Assembly (NCBI RefSeq): GCF_035593305.1
Contig: NZ_CP141615.1
Coordinates: 2,635,722-2,699,721 of the forward strand
Source: Limnochorda sp. L945t
Lineage (GTDB): Bacteria > Bacillota > Limnochordia > Limnochordales > Geochordaceae
DNA length: 64,000 nt
Direction: 5' to 3'
Shown here one piece after another: positions 35,437-44,323 of the stretch. A program made the position numbers and the translations under genes. Below the pieces are notes generated by a model, which worked only from the letters and a program-made list of their open reading frames with translations, was not told where the DNA came from and searched no databases. Each line of letters opens with the position of its first letter. Position 1 is the first letter of the stretch.

Positions 35437-35939
35437 CATCGGATTTCATCGCCCTCTCCGGGCGGATCAGGGAGGAGTTGGACGAGGTCGGCCGGGTCGC
35501 CGAGCGAGCACGAGAGATCCGTCGCAAGGCGAAGACGACGTGCGATGACGCGTACTGGGATGCGGTCGCTCTCAACCTACATGGGTTCTATACGGGGATC
35601 GAGCACATCTTGGAGAGCATCGCTCGCGAGGTAGACGGGTCCGTGCCGACCGGCCCCCACTCGCATCGTGACCTTCTCATGCAAATGAGCGCCGAGTTTC
35701 CCGGCCACCGACCGGCCGTACTCTCCCGTGCTACCCGCGAGTGTCTGGAAGAGTATCGGGCGTTTCGGCATCTGGTTCGTAGCGTTTACGCATCCTCGCT
35801 GCGGCCCCAGCGCCTGGAGGAGCTCGCCGAAGCCCTACCCGGCTGTTTCGAGCGGGTGACGCGGGAACTGGCCACCTTCTCCGCCTTTCTGACCGGCGAC
35901 GTCTCGAGCCAGGAGGGGCCTTCGACCCTCCCCGGGTAA
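35433..35939 (+). CDS. HEPN-domain (HepT-like) toxin partner
   Basis: The 168-residue helical protein begins at a GTG overlapping the nucleotidyltransferase stop. YTGIEHILESIAREVDGSVP and EEYRAFRHLVRSVYAS resemble the HepT-like helices, the second holding arginine-histidine residues that correspond to the HEPN RNase motif. As an MNT-HEPN pair it is probably a toxin-antitoxin module, though such pairs may also have housekeeping roles. It ends 32 bases before the convergent rmlA. Confidence 0.75.
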   Translation: MTSDFIALSGRIREELDEVGRVAERAREIRRKAKTTCDDAYWDAVALNLHGFYTGIEHILESIAREVDGSVPTGPHSHRDLLMQMSAEFPGHRPAVLSRATRECLEEYRAFRHLVRSVYASSLRPQRLEELAEALPGCFERVTRELATFSAFLTGDVSSQEGPSTLPG

Positions 35940-35971
35940 CCCGGGGCGCCGCCCGGCTGGCCGGCGCAAGA

Positions 35972-37048
35972 CTACAGCGCCACCTCGGCGTCGTCGCCGA
36001 TCATGAGGCGCAGTGCCCGGTGGTTGTCGCCCGCCCGGCGCACCACGGTGTTGCGCCCGATGAGGCTGTCTTCCAGGCGTTCGACGTCCTCGACGACCGA
36101 CCCGTCGAGGATCACGCAGTGCTCCACCTGGCTGCGTTCCACGCGGCAGTGGTCGCCGACGCTGGTGTACGGCCCGATGAAGCTGTCCCGGACCACCGCG
36201 TTGGCGCCGATGACGGCCGGGCCCCGCACGACGCTGCGTTCCACGATGGCGCCCGGGCCGAGCTGCACCCGGCCGTCGACCCGGCTGCCCTCGCCCACGC
36301 TGCCGATGATCTCCCGGCGCCCCCACTCGTCGAGCACGACCCGGTTGGCCTCGAGCAGGTCGTCTTTCTTCCCGGTGTCGAGCCACCAGCCGGTGAGCTC
36401 CACCGCCCGCACCGGGCGCCCCGCCTCGACCAGGCGCTGGACGGCGTCCGTGATCTCGAGCTCGCCGCGCCACGAGGGCGCCAGGGTCGCAATCACGTCG
36501 TGGATGGCCGGGGAAAAGCAATACACCCCGACCAGCGCCAGGCTCGAGGGCGGATCCTTCGGCTTTTCGACCAGGCGGCGCACCCGCCCGTCGCCGTCCA
36601 CCACGGCCACCCCGAACTGCCTCGGGTTGGCCACCTCCTTGAGCAGGATGAGGGCGTCGGGCCGCTCCGCCTCGAAGGTCGCCACCACGTCGCGCACCGG
36701 CTGGCCGATGAGGTTGTCGCCGAGGTACATCAAGAAAGGGGTATTTCCGAGGAAATCTCGGGCCACCTTGACCGCGTGCGCCAGGCCCCCCGGCCGGTCC
36801 TGCTCGATCCACTCGAAGCGCAGCCGCCACGGGTTGAGCGCCAGCGCCTCCTTGACCTGTTCCCCCGTCTCGGGCGACAGGATGACGCCCACCTCGCCGA
36901 TGCCGCAGTCGGCCACCTGGTCCATCACGTAGTGCAGGATGGGCCGGTTGGCCACCGGCACCAGCTGCTTGGCCATCGTGTAGGTCAGCGGGCGCAACCT
37001 CGTCCCCCTGCCGCCCGCCAGCACCAGCGCTTTCAGGTGCGAGCTCAT
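35972..37048 (-). CDS. rmlA: Glucose-1-phosphate thymidylyltransferase, long form
   Basis: It makes dTDP-glucose, the first step of dTDP-rhamnose and related sugars. LVLAGGRGTRLRPLTYTMAKQ at the start is the nucleotidyltransferase loop and EKPKDPPSSLALVGVY the second block. After about residue 240 comes a left-handed beta-helix of hexapeptide repeats (IVERSVVRGPAVIGANAVVR), as in the long StrD/RmlA-type. The 358 residues fit that type. A TGAGGACGAC site precedes the ATG. It is the last gene of the minus-strand dTDP-sugar group. Confidence 0.93.
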   Translation of the reverse strand: MSSHLKALVLAGGRGTRLRPLTYTMAKQLVPVANRPILHYVMDQVADCGIGEVGVILSPETGEQVKEALALNPWRLRFEWIEQDRPGGLAHAVKVARDFLGNTPFLMYLGDNLIGQPVRDVVATFEAERPDALILLKEVANPRQFGVAVVDGDGRVRRLVEKPKDPPSSLALVGVYCFSPAIHDVIATLAPSWRGELEITDAVQRLVEAGRPVRAVELTGWWLDTGKKDDLLEANRVVLDEWGRREIIGSVGEGSRVDGRVQLGPGAIVERSVVRGPAVIGANAVVRDSFIGPYTSVGDHCRVERSQVEHCVILDGSVVEDVERLEDSLIGRNTVVRRAGDNHRALRLMIGDDAEVAL

Positions 37049-37115
37049 GTCGTCCTCAACGCCTCTTTCGGGTCACTGCTCCGCAGGCTCAGGTGCCCGT
37101 TGTGCCGGCTCCGCC

Positions 37116-37571
37116 CTACCGCATCTTGGTGCGCCAGTCGAACCCGATGGACGGGTCGTCGTACGGGATGCGCTTCTCGTCAGGGTGGTCGGGGTCGTAC
37201 GACTCCGTGGTGACGTACACGATGACGGCCGGCTTCTCCCCGAGCGTGCGGTAGCCGTGGGCCACCCCCGCCGGGATGAGCAGCAGCATGGGATTGTCCT
37301 CGCCCATGTAAAAGACGTTGGTCTCTCCCTTGGTGGGCGAGCTCTCCCGCAGGTCGTGCAGCACCACTTGGACGTTGCCGGCCGGGAAAAACCACAGATC
37401 GTCCTGGCGCTCGTGCCAGTGAAACGCCTTGATGACCCCCGGGTACGTCTTCGACATCGACAGCTGCCCGAAGCGCCGCAACAGCCCCTCGTCGTCGCGC
37501 AGGATCTCCTGGAAAAAGCCCCGGTCGTCGCAGTGGCGCACCAGGTGCTTGACCTTGACCCCTTCGATCAC
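37116..37571 (-). CDS. rmlC: dTDP-4-dehydrorhamnose 3,5-epimerase-like protein
   Basis: Epimerises the dTDP-4-keto sugar, or forms a related ketosugar product. The 151-residue cupin has HCDDRGFFQEILRDDEG, GVIKAFHWHERQDDLWFFPA and LIPAGVAHGYRTLGEKPAV, matching the RmlC core. It is about 30 residues shorter than typical RmlC, so a related epimerase such as a C3-only type is possible. Its GTG start overlaps the ogt stop as GTGA, an odd coupling between sugar and DNA-repair genes. The ATG-lacking start has only a weak ribosome site. Confidence 0.8.
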   Translation of the reverse strand: MIEGVKVKHLVRHCDDRGFFQEILRDDEGLLRRFGQLSMSKTYPGVIKAFHWHERQDDLWFFPAGNVQVVLHDLRESSPTKGETNVFYMGEDNPMLLLIPAGVAHGYRTLGEKPAVIVYVTTESYDPDHPDEKRIPYDDPSIGFDWRTKMR

Positions 37572-38137
37572 GCCGGTTCGCCGGCCCCTTTCCGTCGTGC
37601 CGCCACGGGCGCGACCCGCCCGGACGGCCTCGCCCCCTCCATCGCCAGCAGCCGCGCCTTGACTCCCGGGCCCCCGCCCGAGTACTCCCCGAGCGCGCCG
37701 TCGGAGCGCACCACCCGGTGACAGGGTACGAACAGCGGCACCGGGTTGCGCGCCATCACCTGTCCCACGGCCCGGGCCGCCTGCGGCCGCCCCACCGCCC
37801 GGGCCACCTCCCCGTACGAACGGACCGACCCCCGGGGAATGGCCTGTACCGCCCGCATGACCTCGCGCTCGAACGGCGTCACCCACCGCCAGTCGATCGA
37901 GGGCGCCCTCCCGGCGTCGAACCACTCGGCCACCGCCTGCCGCCACGCCCTCTCCAGCTCCGCCGAACGCGCCGGGCGCACCTGCGCCGCCACCGCCGCT
38001 CCGTAACGGTCCCGCACCTCCGCCAAGAGCTCGTCGCCCGACCCGGCCGTAAGCGACGCGAAGGCGACGCCCTGTTCGCTGACCACCAGGTAGATCGACC
38101 CCATGGGGCTGTCCACCTCGAGGTACTCGAGCGCCAC
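37568..38137 (-). CDS. ogt: Methylated-DNA--protein-cysteine methyltransferase
   Basis: A suicide repair protein that takes the methyl group from O6-methylguanine. The 189-residue protein has the PCHRVV active-site motif near residue 145, preceded by VGQVMARNPVPLFV. IPRGSVRSYGEVARAVGRP is the helix-turn-helix that reads DNA. A GTG at 38137 with AAGGAGG eight bases ahead is a better start than longer options. It sits among sugar-nucleotide genes and overlaps rmlC by four bases. Confidence 0.92.
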   Translation of the reverse strand: MALEYLEVDSPMGSIYLVVSEQGVAFASLTAGSGDELLAEVRDRYGAAVAAQVRPARSAELERAWRQAVAEWFDAGRAPSIDWRWVTPFEREVMRAVQAIPRGSVRSYGEVARAVGRPQAARAVGQVMARNPVPLFVPCHRVVRSDGALGEYSGGGPGVKARLLAMEGARPSGRVAPVAARRKGAGEPA

Positions 38138-38216
38138 GGCGGCCCCTCCTTCCCCCGGCCTGCGCCACGGCCTCAGCGCATCCGCCCGGGCCCGGCCCCG
38201 CTCGCGGCCCTTCCCC

Positions 38217-40295
38217 TCAGCGGGCCGGCACTGCCTCAAGAACGGCCAGCACCGCGGAGAGCAGCTGCGCTCCATCGGCTCGTGTCAGGCCGACGTCGGC
38301 CACCTCCAGTCCCGGTAACTGCACGACCCCCGCAAGGCTCTCCACGGCCTGGCGCCCCGTCACGACCGCCTCCGGCGCGCTCACCGGGATCCGCACGTCG
38401 AGCGCCCGCTCCACCATCTCCGCCCACGCGGACTGCGTCAGCGCCTCGTCGAGGTCGAGTTGGCCGAGCCGCTGCCCGTCCGTGGCCACCCCCAAGAAGA
38501 CGCCGCGGTCCACCAGATCGTACACGGGTCCGGCCTGCGGGTGGTCGAGGTAGTTGTGCACCAGGTGCCAGTTGCCGTCCGGATGCGGCGCGATGGTGCG
38601 GGCCTCCACCACGGAGTCGATCAAGAGCTGGCGGCTTTCGACGAGCGGGTCGAGGACGACCCGGGCATCCTTGCCCGTCGCCGGGAAGCCGCCCCCACCG
38701 TCGGCCCGGTAGTTGTTGGTCGCCAGGATGAACCACTCGTCCGGCTTCACCGGCCGCCCCTCGAAGGTGAGCTCCACGATGCGCTGCCCCGGTGGCCGGG
38801 TCACGTCGATGGCGTACCGGACCCCGTCGATCTGGTCGAAGTTGTACGACGGCCAGCGGGCACTCACCAGCGGCTGCTGGCCGCTGCCCGGGGTAACCTG
38901 CTCGAAGTTGAGCGCAGCCCGCTCGAGCCACGCCTTGAGCTCGGCACCGGTGATGCGGATGGCCTTGACGGTATTGTCGTAGAGATACGCGGAGGCTACG
39001 TCCGCGATGGTGATGGGCCCCGGCCGGATGTCGGTGTAGTCCTGCTCGCCACCGCGCCCGGCCTTGAAGGGGGCCGCGGCCGAGAGCACCGGTACGCCCT
39101 CCCACTGCGTGCCCTCCAGGGCCCGCTCCACGTACCGGCGCTGCACGTCGTTGATCCACTGGATGAGGGCCGTGTCGGCCCACCGCGAGGCTCGGCTGTC
39201 GATGCGCACCAGCGTCTCGCCGATGGGGCTCGTGACGTACGCCACGGTGGTCTCGTGCGCCTGCCTGGCCCACTCCATGACCCGCGCGGACGGCGCCACG
39301 CCCTTGGTCGGCAGGAGTTGCGCCTTCCTGCCCACCACCCGCCAGCCACCCTCGGCCCGCGGCTCGAGCTCCAGGGTCACCATCCCGAGCTCGTGGCCCC
39401 AGAAGCCGGGCTGTACGATGACCGTCTTGCCCACGACGCCGTCCGGCGCGTCCGGCAAGCCCTTGCCGGGGATGGAGACGTGAGAGTGCCCGGCCACCAC
39501 GACGTCGATTCCCGGCACCTCGGTGGCCAGGGAGTACGCTGCGTTTTCCTGCAGGCTACCGGGTGCCCACCGCGACGCCGGGCTCGCCCCGGTGTGCGCC
39601 AGCGCCACCACGACGTCTGCCCCCTGCGCCCGCATCTCGGGCACGAAACGGCGCGCCGCTTCGACGATGTCGCCGGCCTCGACCCGCCCCTGCAAGTTGC
39701 TGCGGTCCCAAACCAGGATCTGCGGCGGCGTGAAGCCGATGACGCCCACGGTGAGCGGGCGCCCGTCCAGCTCCCGTCTCAGGAGGACGTACGGCGTGAA
39801 GTACGGCTGGTTGGTGCCGGGCCGGTACACGTTGGCGAGTACCACGGGGAACCGGGCCCCCGCCAGTACCTGCTCCAGGAAGGGCAACCCGTAGTTGAAC
39901 TCGTGGTTACCGATGGTCGCCGCGTCGTATCCCATGCGGTTGAGCACGTCGATGACCGGGTGGACCTTCCCCGGCTGAAGGGGCCGCACCCGGGCGACGA
40001 AGTACCCGAGCGGAGTGCCCTGGATGGTGTCGCCGTTATCGAAGAGGAGCGCCTGCGGGTGCTCGCTGCGGACGCGCTGCACCAGCGTGTCGATCAGGGC
40101 CAGCCCCACACCGTCGTCCGCCCGGTTGGCATAGTAGTCCCACGGGTAGATGTTGGCGTGGACGTCGGTGGTGGCCAGGATGACGAGCTGCGACGAGGCG
40201 AACGAGGGGGCGGCCGCGACCAGGATCACCAGTACCACGAGGGACCACGACCAAAGGCCTGTCCAACGGCTTCTTGGGCCAAGCAGCCGCGTCAT
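38217..40295 (-). CDS. Secreted 2',3'-cyclic phosphodiesterase/3'-nucleotidase-like protein
   Basis: A periplasmic or surface-bound metallophosphoesterase that releases phosphate or nucleosides from nucleotides. The 692-residue protein has an N-terminal hydrophobic signal, the metal motifs TTDVHANIYPWDY, FDNGDTIQGTPLGY, GNHEFNYG and AGHSHV, then a C-terminal 5'-nucleotidase domain with PSYNFDQIDGVRYAIDVTRP. The order fits CpdB. GGAGGAG six bases before the ATG at 40295 fixes the start. It is placed between rmlB and ogt on the same strand; no functional link is evident. Confidence 0.9.
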   Translation of the reverse strand: MTRLLGPRSRWTGLWSWSLVVLVILVAAAPSFASSQLVILATTDVHANIYPWDYYANRADDGVGLALIDTLVQRVRSEHPQALLFDNGDTIQGTPLGYFVARVRPLQPGKVHPVIDVLNRMGYDAATIGNHEFNYGLPFLEQVLAGARFPVVLANVYRPGTNQPYFTPYVLLRRELDGRPLTVGVIGFTPPQILVWDRSNLQGRVEAGDIVEAARRFVPEMRAQGADVVVALAHTGASPASRWAPGSLQENAAYSLATEVPGIDVVVAGHSHVSIPGKGLPDAPDGVVGKTVIVQPGFWGHELGMVTLELEPRAEGGWRVVGRKAQLLPTKGVAPSARVMEWARQAHETTVAYVTSPIGETLVRIDSRASRWADTALIQWINDVQRRYVERALEGTQWEGVPVLSAAAPFKAGRGGEQDYTDIRPGPITIADVASAYLYDNTVKAIRITGAELKAWLERAALNFEQVTPGSGQQPLVSARWPSYNFDQIDGVRYAIDVTRPPGQRIVELTFEGRPVKPDEWFILATNNYRADGGGGFPATGKDARVVLDPLVESRQLLIDSVVEARTIAPHPDGNWHLVHNYLDHPQAGPVYDLVDRGVFLGVATDGQRLGQLDLDEALTQSAWAEMVERALDVRIPVSAPEAVVTGRQAVESLAGVVQLPGLEVADVGLTRADGAQLLSAVLAVLEAVPAR

Positions 40296-40424
40296 GGGCG
40301 CTCCTCCTTCACGAAAACTCACCGTGCCTCACGAGAGGTGACGCTTGGCGGCGGATCTCTTTCGATGCCGGCCAGGAGGCACCCTGTCGGCGAACCGCGC
40401 GTTTCGAGCGGGCCGAAGCGCCGT

Positions 40425-41606
40425 TCAGCGCCCTGCTGACCAGCCGCGCTCGTAGACCGCTTCCCAGTAGCGCCGCCATTCGCCGCTGACGACCCGCTCC
40501 ACCCACCGGGAGCGGGCCAGGTACCAGTCCACGGTGCGGGCCAGGCCCTCCTCGAGGCTCACCCGCGGCGCCCAACCACACTCCCGCTGCACCTTGGCGG
40601 CCGTCATGGCGTAGCGGCGGTCGTGGCCAGGCCGGTCCTGCACGTGGGTGACGAGGGCCCGCACCGCCGCCGGCTCTCGTCCCGTTCGCTCGGCCACGAG
40701 GTCGCACACCCTCCCGACGACCTCGAGATTGGAGCGCTCGTTGCCGGCAGCGATGTTGTACACCTCGCCGGGCCTCCCCCGCTCCAGCACCGCCAGGATG
40801 GCCCGGCAGTTGTCCTCGACCCACAGCCAGTCGCGCACCTGCAACCCGTCGCCGTACACCGGCAGCGGCTCTTTCCGCAGCGCCTTCCAGATCATGAGCG
40901 GCAGCAGTTTCTCGGGGAACTGGTGGGGCCCGTAGTTGTTGCTCGAGCGGGTCACGATGGCCGGCAGGCCGTACGTGCGCACGTAGGCCAGCGCCATCAG
41001 GTCGCCCGCCGCCTTGCTCGCCGAGTACGGGCTGCTCGGCCGCAGCGGCGCCTGCTCGTCGGCGGCCGGCAGGCCCTCCAGGTCCCCGTACACCTCGTCC
41101 GTGGAAACCTGCACGAACCGCTCGACCCCATGCCTGCGGGCCGCCTCCAGCAGCACCTGAGTCCCCCGGACGTTGGTCTCGACGAACGGCGCCGGGTCGA
41201 GGATGCTCCGGTCCACGTGCGATTCGGCGGCGAAGTGAACGACGTAGCGCAACCGGTAGGTCGTAAACAGCCGGTCGACCAGCGCTGCGTCCGCCACGTC
41301 CCCCCGCACCAGCACATGCCCCGGGTCGGCCCCGGAGACGGCCTTACCGTAATCGAGCCGCTGCAACGGCCCATCCGCCGGCAAAGCGTCCCCCGCCCCG
41401 CTGTCATCGCTCCGGCTCTCCTGGCCGGCCCAGACCTCCTCGAGGTTGTGGAGATGGGCGGCGTAGGTCATGAGGTCCAGGTTGACGACCTGCCACGCCG
41501 GCCGCTCCCGCCGCAACAGGCGCACGAACTGGCTCCCGATGAACCCGCAACCGCCCGTCACGAGCACGGTGGGACCCGCTCGCGGTGCGTTCTCTCCTAC
41601 TCCCAC
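40425..41606 (-). CDS. rmlB: dTDP-glucose 4,6-dehydratase
   Basis: It converts dTDP-glucose into dTDP-4-keto-6-deoxyglucose. The Rossmann loop VLVTGGCGFIGSQFVR opens the 393-residue protein. TDEVYGDLEG with its threonine-aspartate-glutamate triad and the catalytic Tyr-x3-Lys in SPYSASKAAGDLM are intact, as is ITRSSNNYGPHQFPEKL. An insertion of about 25 residues rich in Asp, Ser and Gly follows the NLDLMTYAAHLHNLEEV segment. The GTG at 41606 has AAAAGGAGCGG upstream. rmlD is not in the window. Confidence 0.93.
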   Translation of the reverse strand: MGVGENAPRAGPTVLVTGGCGFIGSQFVRLLRRERPAWQVVNLDLMTYAAHLHNLEEVWAGQESRSDDSGAGDALPADGPLQRLDYGKAVSGADPGHVLVRGDVADAALVDRLFTTYRLRYVVHFAAESHVDRSILDPAPFVETNVRGTQVLLEAARRHGVERFVQVSTDEVYGDLEGLPAADEQAPLRPSSPYSASKAAGDLMALAYVRTYGLPAIVTRSSNNYGPHQFPEKLLPLMIWKALRKEPLPVYGDGLQVRDWLWVEDNCRAILAVLERGRPGEVYNIAAGNERSNLEVVGRVCDLVAERTGREPAAVRALVTHVQDRPGHDRRYAMTAAKVQRECGWAPRVSLEEGLARTVDWYLARSRWVERVVSGEWRRYWEAVYERGWSAGR

Positions 41607-41958
41607 GCCTACCGCTCCTTTTCCCGCGACCCCTTCTCTGCCAGTACCGTCCGTTTGTGCCGCCGCGCCGCCCAGACCATGCGGCACCTGTGGTGTGCTG
41701 CCCTCAGGCAGTTCTGCACGGCGGACGGCGCCCCTTTCCCGGCCATGCCGCTCGCAGGATACGCCGGGGCCGCCACGCCGTGTGTTGTGGGTTACGGCCA
41801 TGTCGTGCTACGCTACCCGCGGTGTGACAAGCGTCATCGGACGCTTCCGGCGCCAGGCTGGCCACCGTTTGCGGCGCCGTGGCCGTACGGTTCTGCCCTC
41901 GCACGAAAGGCTGGTGGGGCGCTTGGGGACGGAAGAGATCCACCACGAGGACGGGCCC
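41607..41958. promoter_or_regulatory. Divergent promoter region, rmlB / Gfo-type oxidoreductase
   Basis: The 352-base gap has no gene. For the rightward gene, TTGTGG at 41785-41790 and TACGCT at 41809-41814 are 18 bases apart, with an extended -10 TG at 41806-41807. TGAC-N4-GTCA at 41825-41836 just downstream could be a repressor site. I see no clear promoter for the leftward rmlB. Confidence 0.45.
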
Positions 41959-43230
41959 GTGCAACTCGCCGTCATCGGCGCCGGCAACCGGGGGCGGGAG
42001 GCTTACGGAGCCTGGGTCAAGGCGCACCCTGACCGGGCCCGGGTGGTGGCCGTGGCCGATCCCAACCCCGTGCGCCTCGCGCGCATGGCAGACGAGCACG
42101 GAGTGGTGCCCGACCGACGCTTCCCCTCGTGGGAGGCGATGCTGGGCCGTCCCAAGTTTTGCGACGCCGTGGTGATCGCCACGCCCGACCGCGTTCACGT
42201 GGACCCGGCCATCCGCGCGCTCGAAGCCGGCTACGACCTCCTGCTCGAAAAGCCCATCGCCCCCGACGCATCCGACGTGATCCGGCTCGCGGACGTGGCC
42301 CGCAGGCTCGCTCGCAGCGTCACGGTCTCCCACGTGCTGCGCTACACCCCGTTCTTCCAAACGATCAAGCGTCTGCTCGACGAAGGCCGGATCGGCCGGC
42401 TCATCACCGTGCAGTACACCGAGAACGTGGGCTACTGGCACTTCGCTCACAGCTACGTCCGGGGCAACTGGCGCAACAGCCGCACCTCCAGCCCCCTCAT
42501 CCTGGCCAAGTCGTGCCACGACATGGACATGCTGCGGTGGCTGGCCGGGGCCCCGTGCCGCCGGTTAAGCAGCTTCGGGGCGCTCACGTACTTCCGCCCC
42601 GAAAACGCCCCGCCCGGCGCCCCCGACCGGTGCATCGACGGGTGCCCAGCGGAGGGCACGTGTCCTTTCTCGGCGGTGCGCTTCTACGGCCTCTTCCCGC
42701 CCGGCTGGGACGGGTGGCCTATCTCCGTCATCACCGACGACCCGTCCCCCGAAGGCCGGGCCGAGGCGTTGCGGAAAGGCCCCTACGGACGCTGTGTGTT
42801 CAAGTGCGACAACGACGTGGTGGACCACCAGGTGGTGAGCATCGAGTTCGACAACGGCGTGACCGCGGCGTTCACCGTGACGGCCTTCACCGAGGAAAAC
42901 ACCCGGACGCTCAAGCTGATGGGCACGGCGGGGGAGATCCGGGGCCACCTCGACAAGGGCGAGATCGAGCTCCGCACGTTCCAGCCGGCCGGCCACGACA
43001 CGTTGAAAGTGCCCACGTCGCCCACGCACGCCGGCGGCGACGAAGGGTTGATGGAGGCCTTCGTGGCACGGCTCCGGGCAGCTCGCCGCGGGGAGGGCGG
43101 CAGCGAAACGCTGACGTCGCTCGAGGAGTCGGTCGAAAGCCACCTCATGGCGCTGGCCGCCGAAAGGGCGCGCCTGGAGGGGCGGGTCGTCGAGCTGGCC
43201 GCGTTCGCGGCCGAGGCCGCCGCGGCGTGA
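41959..43230 (+). CDS. Gfo/Idh/MocA-family oxidoreductase with a cysteine-rich insertion
   Basis: An NAD(P)-dependent sugar or inositol dehydrogenase-type enzyme. The 423-residue protein has LAVIGAGNRGREAYGAW at the Rossmann start, LLEKPIAPDASDV with the catalytic lysine-proline, and HDMDMLRWLAGAP with the catalytic His-Asp. Between residues about 215 and 290 an insert has six cysteines, including CIDGCPAEGTCPFSAV and a later CVFKCDND. Related sequences carry such an insert and it may bind a metal. The GTG at 41959 has GAGGACGGG ahead; the exact start is not certain. Confidence 0.88.
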   Translation: MQLAVIGAGNRGREAYGAWVKAHPDRARVVAVADPNPVRLARMADEHGVVPDRRFPSWEAMLGRPKFCDAVVIATPDRVHVDPAIRALEAGYDLLLEKPIAPDASDVIRLADVARRLARSVTVSHVLRYTPFFQTIKRLLDEGRIGRLITVQYTENVGYWHFAHSYVRGNWRNSRTSSPLILAKSCHDMDMLRWLAGAPCRRLSSFGALTYFRPENAPPGAPDRCIDGCPAEGTCPFSAVRFYGLFPPGWDGWPISVITDDPSPEGRAEALRKGPYGRCVFKCDNDVVDHQVVSIEFDNGVTAAFTVTAFTEENTRTLKLMGTAGEIRGHLDKGEIELRTFQPAGHDTLKVPTSPTHAGGDEGLMEAFVARLRAARRGEGGSETLTSLEESVESHLMALAAERARLEGRVVELAAFAAEAAAA

Positions 43231-43249
43231 GAGCGAGGGGGGCTTGCCC

Positions 43250-44323
43250 GTGGAGAGGACCGCACGGGGATACGGAGTCGCTGTCTTCCTGGCGGTGGCT
43301 TCGGCCGTCCTGGCCCAGGCCGCATGGAGCCGGGCGGCGCCGGCCGGTAGTGTACGCCAGGCCGAGGTCACCCCGGTCATGAGCGGCCTCGACACCGTCT
43401 GGGACCTCGTGTGGGGCCCGGACCGCAGGCTCTACCTCACGGAGCGCCCCGGGCGGATCCGGGTCTGGGACGGCAAGGCGGTGCAGACACTGGCCCGCCT
43501 TCCGGTCTGGGAACAGGGTGAGGCCGGCCTGATGGGGCTGGCCCTGGATCCCGGATTCCCCCGCATCCCTTACGTCTACGTCTGCTACACGCGCCGCGAC
43601 GGGGAGATTGCCAACCGGGTGGAGCGCCTGAGGCTCGAGGGGGACCGGCTCGCCTCCGACCGCGTGCTCCTCGACGGGATGGCCGCCGCGACCATCCACG
43701 ACGGCTGCCGGCTTCGCTTCGACCGTGCGGGCGAGCTCCTCGTCACCATGGGAGACGCGGCGGTGCCCGGCCGGGCCCAGGATCCGAGCAGCCTCAATGG
43801 CAAGGTGCTGCGCATCCGCGCCGACGGCGCCGTGCCCTCGGACAACCCCTTCCCGGGCAGCCCCGTCTACACCCTGGGCCACCGCAACCCACAGGGGCTG
43901 GCGCTGCGTCCCGGGACGGGAGAGATCTACCTGAGCGAGCACGGCCCTGACACGGACGATGAGATCAACCGCCTGGTGCCGGGCGCCAACTACGGCTGGC
44001 CGGAGATCCGGGGCACCCGGGAGGCCCGCGGTTTCGAGCCTGCGCTTTGGGCATGGACGCCGACCATCGCCCCGGCCGCCATCGCCTTTTCCGACAGCCG
44101 CACCCTCTTCCTCGCGACGTTGAAGGAGGGCCGCCTGCACCGCCTGCAGCTGGATGCGGACGGGCGGATCGTCTCGGACCGGGTGGTCCTGGAGGGGTAC
44201 GGCCGGCTGCGGGCGCTCACTGTGGGCCCGGACGGGTGCCTTTACGTGGGCACGTCCAACCGCGACGGGCGCGGCTCGGCCGGCCCGGACGACGACCGGG
44301 TGCTCAAGGTGTGCGGGCTCTGA
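43250..44323 (+). CDS. Glucose/sorbosone dehydrogenase-type PQQ-like protein
   Basis: A secreted six-bladed beta-propeller that oxidises aldose sugars, usually with PQQ. The N-terminus (residues 1-28) is a signal peptide. VWDLVWGPDRRLYLTERPGR, GLALDPGFPRIPYVYVCY, and YTLGHRNPQGLALRPGTGE are Asd/GDH-type blocks, and NYGWPEIRG is the conserved end. The GTG at 43250 has GAGGGGGG seven bases ahead; a TTG at 43244 is possible. The 357 residues fit the family. The 3' end overlaps the convergent signalling gene by 82 bases. Confidence 0.88.
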   Translation: MERTARGYGVAVFLAVASAVLAQAAWSRAAPAGSVRQAEVTPVMSGLDTVWDLVWGPDRRLYLTERPGRIRVWDGKAVQTLARLPVWEQGEAGLMGLALDPGFPRIPYVYVCYTRRDGEIANRVERLRLEGDRLASDRVLLDGMAAATIHDGCRLRFDRAGELLVTMGDAAVPGRAQDPSSLNGKVLRIRADGAVPSDNPFPGSPVYTLGHRNPQGLALRPGTGEIYLSEHGPDTDDEINRLVPGANYGWPEIRGTREARGFEPALWAWTPTIAPAAIAFSDSRTLFLATLKEGRLHRLQLDADGRIVSDRVVLEGYGRLRALTVGPDGCLYVGTSNRDGRGSAGPDDDRVLKVCGL

